64,000 nt of DNA from Sulfitobacter indolifex. Lineage in GTDB: Bacteria > Pseudomonadota > Alphaproteobacteria > Rhodobacterales > Rhodobacteraceae. Under the pieces are notes generated by a model, which was not told where the DNA came from, did no database searches, and saw only the letters and a program-made list of their open reading frames with translations. A program made the translations under genes and the position numbers. Positions 40,908 through 49,028 of the stretch are shown here, one piece after another (positions within the stretch are counted from its first letter, which is position 1; every line of letters begins with the position of its first letter). Location: the NCBI RefSeq assembly GCF_022788655.1, contig NZ_CP084951.1, positions 124,001 to 188,000 of the forward strand, in the 5' to 3' direction.

Positions 40908-41719
40908 ACCGCAACTTGATCCTTGGTGCTGCGCTGACTTCGGTCTTTCTATTGGCTGCGGTGATTTCCTTTGTCTGGACGCCCTATGACTATGCCGGGC
41001 TCGACATCGCGAACAAACTGCACAGCCCCTCATTGGCGCATCCCATGGGCACCGATCATTTCGGGCGCGATATTCTGAGCATGATCATGGTCGGCGCGCG
41101 TACCTCTATCGCGGTGGCGCTGGTGGCGGTGGGCATCGGCATGGGCGCAGGCGTCCCGTTGGGGCTCTGGGCTGCCGCGCGGCGCGGCAGCCTTGTGGAT
41201 GAGGTCATCATGCGCGGCAATGATCTGGTCTTTGCCTTCCCGGCCATCGTCATCGCCATTCTGATCACAGCGGTCTTTGGTGCCGGGGCGATCAACGCAA
41301 TCATCGCCATCGGCATCTTCAACATCCCGGTTTTCGCCCGCATCACCCGTGGCGCGGCGCTGTCGCTTTGGCAGAGAGAGTTTATCCTTGCCGCGCGGGT
41401 CGCCGGCAAATCCGCCGCCCGTATCTCGGCAGAGCATATCCTGCCCAACGTCGCCAATCTGCTGATCGTGCAGGGGACCATCCAATTCTCTCTCGGCATC
41501 CTTGCCGAAGCGGGGCTGAGTTATGTCGGCCTTGGCGCACAGCCTCCGGTGCCGTCTTGGGGGCGAATGCTGGCGGATGCACAAACCATGGTCAGCATCG
41601 CGCCGCATATGGCCCTGATGCCCGGCTTTGCGATCATCCTGACGGTGCTGGGGCTGAACCTGATGGGCGACGGACTGCGGGACATGCTGGATCCGCGTCT
41701 GAGGGTGGCACGTACATGA
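40904..41719 (+). CDS. ABC transporter permease (DppC/OppC type)
   Basis: Second inner-membrane permease of the importer, 271 aa with about five to six helices. The segment SPSLAHPMGTDHFGRDILSMIMVGARTSIAVAL near residue 42-74 is the DppC signature (GTDxxGRD). The EAA loop is near 160-190 (FILAARVAGKSAARISAEHILPNVANLLIVQG). It overlaps the DppB-like gene by 4 bases and the ATPase gene by 4 bases (ATGA at both junctions), so the three are tightly coupled. It pairs with DppB to form the channel. Confidence 0.93.
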   Translation: MNRNLILGAALTSVFLLAAVISFVWTPYDYAGLDIANKLHSPSLAHPMGTDHFGRDILSMIMVGARTSIAVALVAVGIGMGAGVPLGLWAAARRGSLVDEVIMRGNDLVFAFPAIVIAILITAVFGAGAINAIIAIGIFNIPVFARITRGAALSLWQREFILAARVAGKSAARISAEHILPNVANLLIVQGTIQFSLGILAEAGLSYVGLGAQPPVPSWGRMLADAQTMVSIAPHMALMPGFAIILTVLGLNLMGDGLRDMLDPRLRVART

Positions 41720-43317
41720 CGCTTTTGAATGTCTCTAACCTTTCGCTGTCGATCCACGGGCTGCGCATCCTCGATGGGGTGACCTTCTCGGTCGCGCCGG
41801 GTGAAATCGTGGCCGTGACCGGGGAAAGCGGTTCGGGCAAGTCGATGACCGCGCTGGCGGCGATGCAACTGTTGCCCAAGGGCGCCAAGACCACCGGTCA
41901 TCTGATGCTGGGCGATGATGATCTGACCCAAATGAGCGAAGCGGCGCTGTGCGGGGTGCGCGGCAATGACATCGGCATGGTGTTCCAAGAGCCGATGACC
42001 GCGCTGAACCCGGTGCAGACCATTGGCCGCCAAGTGGCCGAAACCATCCGCGTGCATGAGCCGCGCGTGTCGCGCGCTGAGGCTGAGGCACGCGCCGCCG
42101 ATACCTTGACCCGCGTGGGCCTGCCGCAAGACCGCTTCCCCCTGTCGCGCTACCCGCATGAGCTGAGCGGTGGGCAACGCCAGCGCGTGGTGATCGCCAT
42201 CGCCATCGCCCTGCGCCCCCGTCTGCTGATCGCGGATGAGCCGACCACGGCATTGGATGTCACCACGCAGGCACAGATCCTCGCCCTGCTGACCCGTCTG
42301 GCGCGCGAAGATGGCATGGGTCTGTTGATGATCACCCATGACCTTGCTGTCGTGGCCGATATGGCCGACCGCATCATCGTCATGCGCAAGGGTCAGATCG
42401 TCGAGCAGGGAGAGACCCAGAGCCTGCTGCGCGACATGCGCCACCCCTATACCAAAATGCTTTTCGAAGCCTCCCGCCATAAGGTCGATCTGCCTGAACC
42501 GCCTGCGCCCGTGCCGCTGCTGGAGGTCAAAGGCGTGTGCCGCGATTACCATCTGCCGCGCAAAACCCTGTTCGGTGCGCCGGGCACGTTCCGCGCGGTG
42601 GACGACCTCAACTTTACCCTGCACCGGGGGGAACGTTTGGGGCTGGTAGGCGAATCCGGTTGCGGGAAATCGACCCTGACACGGGCGATTTTGGGTCTGG
42701 AGCCGGTTCAGGAGGGCAGCATTACCGTTGATGGCCAGCCCGTCTTTACCGGTACGAAACCGAACCTCGCCGTACGCCGCAAAATGCAGGTGGTGTTCCA
42801 AGATCCCTTCGGTAGTTTCAATCCGCGCCACCGGGTAGATCGTCTGGTGACAGAGCCTTTTCATCTGCTCGACACCCCGCCACAGGGGGCAGAGCGGACC
42901 CGTGCGATTGACGAGGCGCTGACCGCTGTGGGCCTGCGCCCGGCGGATGCGCGCAAATATATCCACGAGTTCTCTGGTGGTCAGCGCCAGCGTATCGCCA
43001 TCGCCCGCGCGCTGATCATCCGACCTGAGTTGATCCTTTTCGATGAAGCCGTAAGCGCATTAGATGTGTCGGTGCGCGCGCAGATCCTCGATCTGCTGGC
43101 AGAACTGTGCAGCCATTATGACCTAAGCTATCTTTTCATCTCTCACGATCTGTCGGTCGTGCGCAGCGTGACGGACCGGGTGCTGGTGATGCAGTCTGGC
43201 AAGATCGTAGAGGCGGGTGAAACCGCGCAGGTTTTTGACGCGCCGCAGCACGCTTATACCCGGTCGCTCATCGCTGCTGCGCCAGTTCTGCCCGATCTCA
43301 GCACACAGATATCCTAG
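41716..43317 (+). CDS. Fused dual ATP-binding protein of a peptide-type ABC importer (DppD-DppF fusion)
   Basis: Protein of 533 aa with two complete ABC domains in one chain. Domain 1: Walker [10 protein letters not shown] near residue 36, signature [14 protein letters not shown] near 153, Walker [13 protein letters not shown] near 173. Domain 2: Walker [10 protein letters not shown] near 312, signature [14 protein letters not shown] near 418, Walker [13 protein letters not shown] near 437. The start is the ATG at 41716, overlapping the DppC-like stop; the much longer frame upstream is an out-of-frame shadow of the permease. In E. coli these are two proteins (DppD, DppF); the fusion, as in GsiA, provides both nucleotide sites. 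It powers uptake with the two permeases. Confidence 0.95.
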   Translation: MTLLNVSNLSLSIHGLRILDGVTFSVAPGEIVAVTGESGSGKSMTALAAMQLLPKGAKTTGHLMLGDDDLTQMSEAALCGVRGNDIGMVFQEPMTALNPVQTIGRQVAETIRVHEPRVSRAEAEARAADTLTRVGLPQDRFPLSRYPHELSGGQRQRVVIAIAIALRPRLLIADEPTTALDVTTQAQILALLTRLAREDGMGLLMITHDLAVVADMADRIIVMRKGQIVEQGETQSLLRDMRHPYTKMLFEASRHKVDLPEPPAPVPLLEVKGVCRDYHLPRKTLFGAPGTFRAVDDLNFTLHRGERLGLVGESGCGKSTLTRAILGLEPVQEGSITVDGQPVFTGTKPNLAVRRKMQVVFQDPFGSFNPRHRVDRLVTEPFHLLDTPPQGAERTRAIDEALTAVGLRPADARKYIHEFSGGQRQRIAIARALIIRPELILFDEAVSALDVSVRAQILDLLAELCSHYDLSYLFISHDLSVVRSVTDRVLVMQSGKIVEAGETAQVFDAPQHAYTRSLIAAAPVLPDLSTQIS

Positions 43318-43550
43318 CCAATCTTGCGCTCTTTGCAGCCTCGCCGCGGCCCCGGATTGATCAAAAACGCAATACGACCTACTCTAACCGGGGGGATTCC
43401 CGCAATAAGGGCATAACTGACGTCACGCCTTGATTGTAAAGCGGAATTTCCAAGCCCGGTCAGTTGCCTGAAGGCTGCGGCGCTCTACTTGTGCATGCAA
43501 TGGTGTCCGCCTAAAGGGTGGGCCACCAATATAACAATGGGAGACATCTT

Positions 43551-44510
43551 ATGAAAATGTTCAAAATGCTCGCGATGACCGGTGCCATGGTGGCCGGCTC
43601 TGCGGCCATGGCTCAGGAAAAGTTCATCACCATCGGCACCGGTGGCCAGACGGGCGTTTACTTCGTCGTCGGTCAGTCGATCTGCCGTCTGGTGAACCGC
43701 GGCACAGCGGATCACAACCTGAAGTGCACGGCGCCTTCGACCGGTGGGTCGATCGCCAACATCAACGCGATCAAAGCGGGCGACATGGACATGGGCGTTG
43801 CCCAGTCTGACTGGCAGTTCCACGCCTACAATGGCTCGTCGCAGTTCGAAGGCGACAAGTTCGACAACCTGCGCGCGGTCTTCTCCGTGCATGGTGAGCC
43901 GTTCAACGTGATCGCCCGTGCCGACAGCGGCATCGAGTCGTTCGACGACCTTAAAGGCAAGCGCGTCAACATCGGTAACCCCGGTTCCGGTCAGCGCGCC
44001 ACCATGGAAGTCGTGATGGACGCCAAGGGCTGGACGCTGGACGATTTCGCACTGGCCTCCGAGCTGAAGCCTGCTGAGCAAGCTGCCGCTCTGGGCGACA
44101 ACAAAGTGGATGCGATCATCTACACCGTGGGCCACCCGAACGGCTCCATCCAAGAAGCCGTGTCGACCATCGACGCCAAGCTGATCCCCGTTGACGGTGA
44201 CGCGATCCAAGGTCTGATCGACAACAACCCTTACTACGCCGAGGCCACCGTGCCGGGCGGCATGTACAAGGGCACCGACAGCGACATCAAAACTTTCGGC
44301 GTGAAAGCGACGTTCGTAACTTCCGCCGATGTGGATGACGATGTTGTCTATCAGGTCGTTAAGGCCGTGTTCGACAACTTCGACCGTTTCAAGCGCCTGC
44401 ACCCGGCGTTCGAAAACCTTACCCAAGAAGAGATGATCTCGGGCGGTCTGTCTGCTCCGCTGCACCCCGGTGCAGAGAAGTATTACAAAGAGCAAGGCTG
44501 GATCGAGTAA
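43551..44510 (+). CDS. TAXI-family TRAP transporter solute receptor
   Basis: Periplasmic receptor of 319 aa. The start at 43551 has GGGAGA 6 bases upstream. Residues 1-22 form a Sec signal peptide (FKMLAMTGAMVAGSAAMAQ). The mature protein starts EKFITIGTGGQTGVYFVVGQSICRLVNRG, the TAXI-family opening, followed by STGGSIANINAIKAGDMDMGVAQSDW near 62, which contacts ligand in the related GluBP. TAXI receptors work with fused 4TM/12TM permeases, and one is encoded 105 bases downstream. Ligands known for the family include glutamate and related acids. The 233 bases upstream hold only a TGACGTCA palindrome (43418-43425) of unknown meaning and no gene. Confidence 0.93.
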   Translation: MKMFKMLAMTGAMVAGSAAMAQEKFITIGTGGQTGVYFVVGQSICRLVNRGTADHNLKCTAPSTGGSIANINAIKAGDMDMGVAQSDWQFHAYNGSSQFEGDKFDNLRAVFSVHGEPFNVIARADSGIESFDDLKGKRVNIGNPGSGQRATMEVVMDAKGWTLDDFALASELKPAEQAAALGDNKVDAIIYTVGHPNGSIQEAVSTIDAKLIPVDGDAIQGLIDNNPYYAEATVPGGMYKGTDSDIKTFGVKATFVTSADVDDDVVYQVVKAVFDNFDRFKRLHPAFENLTQEEMISGGLSAPLHPGAEKYYKEQGWIE

Positions 44511-44614
44511 TCTTCGCGTGACATGATAGCTCTGGCGGCGGTACGCTGCCGTCAGAGACCCGAAAAATAACAAGATGCGCACCCATCCTAAGATGGGGCC
44601 GACAGGGGGACGAT

Positions 44615-47368
44615 ATGTCTGAGAAGGACCAGCAAAAGGCCGCAGCCGTTGAGACCGCTGCGACCGGTGACCGAGGCGGATTAAGCCAGTCGGAACTGGA
44701 CGAGCTTGTCGCTTCTTCTGACACGGGTGGCCGCACTGTCAGCGGGCTGATGGGCACCTTGCTGCTGCTCGTGGCGCTGGCATGGTCGCTGTTTCAGCTT
44801 TATATCGCCTCGCCCATTGGGCTTTTCAACGACACGCTGGCCCGGTCAATTCACTTAGGCTTTGCCATATTCCTTGGCATTATGGTGTTCCCGGCCACAC
44901 GTACCAGTTTTCAGGTGGCGCTTGGCGTTATCGTTCCTGCCGTTCTTGCCGCGCTCTTTATGGTCAGCACCAAAGATTCGACCGCCGTCTGGTGGATCCC
45001 GATCCCAGCGGCTTTTGTCATTGCCACAGTGCTCCTTGGCTCCCCCAAAAACCGCATTCCGATCTGGGAATGGGCATTGGCGATTGTTGGCACCTTTTGC
45101 GCGCTTTACCTCTTTATCTTCTACCGTGAAATCGCCAACCGCGTCGGCGCGCCGATCCTGCCAGACTATATTGCAGGTGTTACCGGACTGTTAATCCTGC
45201 TCGAAGCCACCCGCCGCGCCCTTGGGCCTGCGTTGATGATCGTGGCGAGCATTTTTCTCTTCTACACCGTGCTTGGCCCATCTATGCCCAGCATCATCGC
45301 GCATAAGGGCAACAGCCTGTCGGAGATCGTGAACCACCAGTGGATCACCACCGAAGGCGTCTTTGGCATCGCACTTGGGGTTTCGACCTCCTTCGTGTTC
45401 CTCTTCGTGCTGTTCGGTTCACTTTTGGACCGTGCAGGCGCGGGCAACTATTTCATTCAAGTCGCGTTTAGCCTCATGGGCCACATGCGCGGCGGCCCGG
45501 CGAAAGCGGCTGTTGTGGCATCGGCCATGACCGGCCTGATTTCCGGCTCTTCCATCGCCAATGTGGTGACCACCGGCACATTCACCATTCCGTTGATGAA
45601 GAAGGTGGGCTTTAGCTCCGAAAAAGCGGGCGCGGTCGAGGTGGCCTCCTCGGTCAACGGACAGATCATGCCGCCCGTGATGGGGGCCGCGGCCTTCCTC
45701 ATGGTTGAGTATGTCGGCATCCCCTATTTCGACGTGGTCAAACACGCCTTTCTGCCCGCGGTAATCTCCTACATCGCGCTGGTCTATATCGTGCATCTTG
45801 AGGCGATGAAGGCCGGGATGCAGGGCTTGCCGCGCGCCTATACGCCCAAGCCGCTGGTGCAGCAGCTGATCGGTATCGCCTTTGCGATCATCGCGATTTG
45901 CGCGTTGTCTTTCGCTGTGTACTACCTGATGGGCTGGATCCGTCCGACCTTCCCAGAAACTGCGGGCTATATCATCTTTGTCTTCCTTACGGCGGTCTAT
46001 GTCGGCCTGCTCTATGTGGCGAGCAAGGAAGAACCGCTGAAACTGGATGATCCCAATGCCGAAGTGACATCGCTGCCGATGCCCGGCCCGACGGCGCGGT
46101 CTGGTTTGCATTTCATCTTGCCGGTGGTCGTGCTGGTCTGGGCGCTGATGGTCGATCGCCTGTCACCGGGCCTCTCGGCCTTCTGGGCGGCGTCTTACAT
46201 GATCTTCATTCTGCTGACACAGCGCCCCTTGATGGCGATGTTCCGGGGCGAGAGCAAGTTCTTGAACGATGTGAAAGCGGGTGTTTTCGATCTGATCGAC
46301 GGTCTCGTCACCGGTGCGCGCAATATGATCGGTATCGGTATCGCCACGGCGACAGCGGGTATCATCGTGGGCGCAGTCAGCCAGACAGGCGTCGGCTCGG
46401 CGCTGGCGGATGTGGTTGAGGTGCTTTCGGGCGGCAATATCCTTGCCATCCTCTTCCTGACGGCGGTGCTGTCGCTGATCCTCGGCATGGGCTTGCCCAC
46501 CACGGCGAACTATATCGTCGTCTCGGCGCTGCTTGCACCAGTGATCGTGACATTGGGCCAGCAGAACGGGTTGATCGTGCCGCTGATCGCTGTGCACCTC
46601 TTTGTGTTCTACTTTGGCATCATGGCCGATGTGACCCCGCCGGTGGGTTTGGCGAGTTTCGCCGCCGCCGCCGTTTCGGGCGGTGATCCGATCCGCACCG
46701 GCTTGGTTGCCTTCTTCTATTCCCTGCGCACCGCGGCGCTGCCGTTCCTGTTTATCTTCAACACGGAATTGCTGTTGATTGGTGTGACATGGGGGCAGGG
46801 GCTGTTCATCTTTGTGGTGGCAACGGTGGCGATGCTGCTCTTTGCCGCTGCGACCCAAGGTTGGTTTTTGGCCCGCAACCGTTTCTACGAGTCCATCGCG
46901 CTGCTGCTGATTGCCTTTACGTTGTTCCGTCCGGGGTTCTGGATGGACATGGTCTATCCGCCCTATAGCGAAGAAGCCCCGGCTGAAATCGTGCAGGCGG
47001 CCGAGGAAACCCCTGCGGGCGAACGGCTGCGGTTGCGGGTTTCGGGCGTGAACGATCTGGGCGATCCGCTGGAATTTGTAGCGCTGCTGCCCATCGGCGC
47101 GGGCGAGACGGGGGCAGAGAAGCTGGAGGCTTCGGGCCTGATGTTCCGCGAGGATGGCGATAAGATGATCATCGACGATGTGATCTACGATAGCCCCGCC
47201 CAATCGGCTGGTCTGGACTGGGATCAAGAGGTGCTGCGCGTGCTGAAACCGGTGCCGCAGCCCAGCAAGTATTGGATGTTCATCCCTGCGCTCTTGCTGC
47301 TGGCGCTGGTTGTTTTCCTGCAACGGGGCCGTGCTGCGCGCGAAACGCGCAAGCCCGCGACAGCCTGA
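44615..47368 (+). CDS. TRAP transporter fused 4TM/12TM permease with C-terminal DUF3394/PDZ-like domain
   Basis: Large inner-membrane permease of 917 aa, in which the small (DctQ-like) and large (DctM-like) subunits are joined, as is normal in TAXI systems. It has a cytoplasmic N-terminal tail of about 45 residues, then helices to about residue 780. Signature parts are AAVVASAMTGLISGSSIANVVTTG near 300, VNGQIMPPVMGAAAFLM near 350 and LILGMGLPTTANYIVVSALLAPVI near 620. Residues about 790-890 are a soluble region containing DVIYDSPAQSAGLDWDQEVLRV, like a DUF3394/PDZ-type domain, before one last helix and an Arg-rich end. It transports the ligand delivered by the TAXI receptor. Confidence 0.93.
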   Translation: MSEKDQQKAAAVETAATGDRGGLSQSELDELVASSDTGGRTVSGLMGTLLLLVALAWSLFQLYIASPIGLFNDTLARSIHLGFAIFLGIMVFPATRTSFQVALGVIVPAVLAALFMVSTKDSTAVWWIPIPAAFVIATVLLGSPKNRIPIWEWALAIVGTFCALYLFIFYREIANRVGAPILPDYIAGVTGLLILLEATRRALGPALMIVASIFLFYTVLGPSMPSIIAHKGNSLSEIVNHQWITTEGVFGIALGVSTSFVFLFVLFGSLLDRAGAGNYFIQVAFSLMGHMRGGPAKAAVVASAMTGLISGSSIANVVTTGTFTIPLMKKVGFSSEKAGAVEVASSVNGQIMPPVMGAAAFLMVEYVGIPYFDVVKHAFLPAVISYIALVYIVHLEAMKAGMQGLPRAYTPKPLVQQLIGIAFAIIAICALSFAVYYLMGWIRPTFPETAGYIIFVFLTAVYVGLLYVASKEEPLKLDDPNAEVTSLPMPGPTARSGLHFILPVVVLVWALMVDRLSPGLSAFWAASYMIFILLTQRPLMAMFRGESKFLNDVKAGVFDLIDGLVTGARNMIGIGIATATAGIIVGAVSQTGVGSALADVVEVLSGGNILAILFLTAVLSLILGMGLPTTANYIVVSALLAPVIVTLGQQNGLIVPLIAVHLFVFYFGIMADVTPPVGLASFAAAAVSGGDPIRTGLVAFFYSLRTAALPFLFIFNTELLLIGVTWGQGLFIFVVATVAMLLFAAATQGWFLARNRFYESIALLLIAFTLFRPGFWMDMVYPPYSEEAPAEIVQAAEETPAGERLRLRVSGVNDLGDPLEFVALLPIGAGETGAEKLEASGLMFREDGDKMIIDDVIYDSPAQSAGLDWDQEVLRVLKPVPQPSKYWMFIPALLLLALVVFLQRGRAARETRKPATA

Positions 47369-47380
47369 GGAGGGCACGCC

Positions 47381-47812
47381 ATGTTTGATAATATCCTACT
47401 GACCGTTGACCTTGGCGACCCCAAGTCTTGGGAAAATGCATTGCCACAGGCGATAGACATGATCCGCTTGTCCAAGGGCACCTTGCATATCCTTTCGGTC
47501 GTGCCGGATATGGGCACGCCGCTGGTCGAGGGGTTTTTCCCTGCTGATTACGAAAAACAGGCCACAGGCCGCGCGGCCAAAGCGCTTGAAAAGCTAGTCG
47601 AGCGTGAAGTGCCTGATGACGTAAAGGTGAAGCAGCACCTTAAGTTCGGTAAGATCCACCGCGAAGCGCTGAAAACGATAAAGAAATCAAACGCCGATCT
47701 GGTTGTCATGGGGTCCGAACACCCTGACAGCCTGCGCGAGTTCCTTGTTGGGTCTAACGCAGACCGCATTGTGCGCCGTTCACCTGTTTCCGTTCTGGTC
47801 GTGAGGGCGTAA
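47381..47812 (+). CDS. UspA-family universal stress protein (TeaD-like)
   Basis: Small cytoplasmic protein of 143 aa with the universal stress fold. The N-terminus FDNILLTVDLGD and the C-terminal ATP-binding pattern VVMGSEHPDSLREFLVGSNADRIV (G-2-x-G-9-x-G-S) are clear, followed by VSVLVVRA. It begins 12 bases after the fused TRAP permease. UspA genes next to TRAP permeases are known from the ectoine transporter, where TeaD restrains uptake through ATP binding. A similar regulatory role on this TAXI transporter is likely (inference). Confidence 0.9.
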   Translation: MFDNILLTVDLGDPKSWENALPQAIDMIRLSKGTLHILSVVPDMGTPLVEGFFPADYEKQATGRAAKALEKLVEREVPDDVKVKQHLKFGKIHREALKTIKKSNADLVVMGSEHPDSLREFLVGSNADRIVRRSPVSVLVVRA

Positions 47813-47879
47813 GACAGGTGCTTCGCGGAGATAGGCAAGGAAATGGTCCATTGCGCCGCGTTGGTCGGAGTATTCACGC

Positions 47880-48962
47880 ATGACCCCTTTCGCGATTGCC
47901 GGCGTGCAGATGTACGTCAATGCCTTGCAGCCCAATGTCGACGGCATGATCCAGCGGCTCGACATCTTGATGGCGCGGTTCCCTTGGACGCAGATGGTGT
48001 TGTTCTCCGAACTGGCGCCCTTTGGCCCGCTTGACCGGTTTGCTCTGCCGCCTGAGAACGAGACGATTGAGCAGTTTCAGGCCGCTGCGCGGCGTCACCG
48101 GATCTGGCTGATCCCCGGCTCGATGTTCCTTAAGCACCCCGAAGATGGCCGGGTCTATAACACCTCCGTCGTCATCAACCCCGAGGGTGAAGTGGTGCGC
48201 CGCTATGCCAAGATGTTCCCATTCCGCCCCTATGAGGCCGGGATCGCGGCGGGCAATGAGTTCTGCATCTTCGACGTGCCGGAAGTGGGCCGCTTCGGTC
48301 TGTCGATCTGCTATGACATGTGGTTCCCCGAGACGACGCGCCAGCTGACCTCTCAGGGTGTCGAAGTGCTGTTGCACCCCGTCCTGACCGGCACCACCGA
48401 CCGCGACGCGGAGCTTGCCATTGCGCGCGCCACGGCGGCGCAGTTTCAGTGTTACATTTTCGACGTGAACGGCCTTGGCGCGGGCGGTGTGGGCAAATCA
48501 TGCGTGGTCGATCCGACCTCAATGGTTTTGCACCAGTCGGCGGGCCAAGAAGACATGTTCCCGATTGAGATTGACCTCAACATGGTGCGCCGCCAGCGCG
48601 AGACGGGCATGAAGGGCTTGGGCCAACTGCTTAAGTCCTTCCGTGATCGCCCGACAGACTTCCCGGTCTATGACCGCGAAAGCGGCGCGGATGCGTTCCT
48701 GCACACCCTCGGCCCGCTTGAGATTCCACAGCAGGGCACCCGCGCGGGGCTGCACGTCGATGTGCCGGGCCAACAGGTTCCGGCTGAAATTCCCGCTTAC
48801 AAGGGCAAGAACGGCTTCCCACCCGAGCCGCTTGCCAGCCCCACCGCCGGCACTGCGCCGGAAGTGGCCCAAGCACCGGTCCCCGCAGCACCCGCTGCGG
48901 CGATGCCCGATCCACAGACAACGCTCGAAACACCCGGGCACAACGAAAATACCAGCGGCTAG
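47880..48962 (+). CDS. Carbon-nitrogen hydrolase (nitrilase superfamily) with C-terminal tail
   Basis: Amidohydrolase of 360 aa in the nitrilase superfamily. The catalytic Glu44 (FSELAPFGP), Lys111 (YAKMFPFRPYE) and Cys144 (LSICYDMWFPE) are all present, so it should cleave an amide, nitrile or carbamoyl bond, like N-carbamoyl amine amidases. The usual domain ends near residue 270. A further 90 residues follow, the last 50 rich in Pro, Ala and Thr (SPTAGTAPEVAQAPVPAAPA), a flexible tail not normal in the family. The start at 47880 has no strong ribosome site. It heads a run of five enzymes (decarboxylase, ATP-grasp, C45, CoA racemase-like), so its substrate may be an intermediate of that pathway. 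Confidence 0.87.
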   Translation: MTPFAIAGVQMYVNALQPNVDGMIQRLDILMARFPWTQMVLFSELAPFGPLDRFALPPENETIEQFQAAARRHRIWLIPGSMFLKHPEDGRVYNTSVVINPEGEVVRRYAKMFPFRPYEAGIAAGNEFCIFDVPEVGRFGLSICYDMWFPETTRQLTSQGVEVLLHPVLTGTTDRDAELAIARATAAQFQCYIFDVNGLGAGGVGKSCVVDPTSMVLHQSAGQEDMFPIEIDLNMVRRQRETGMKGLGQLLKSFRDRPTDFPVYDRESGADAFLHTLGPLEIPQQGTRAGLHVDVPGQQVPAEIPAYKGKNGFPPEPLASPTAGTAPEVAQAPVPAAPAAAMPDPQTTLETPGHNENTSG

Positions 48963-49028
48963 GCCGGGGCGAGGTTCGCGCAAAGCGTGACCTGATGCAT
49001 CGGTCGGCCCTCCAGCAGAGGACGACTG

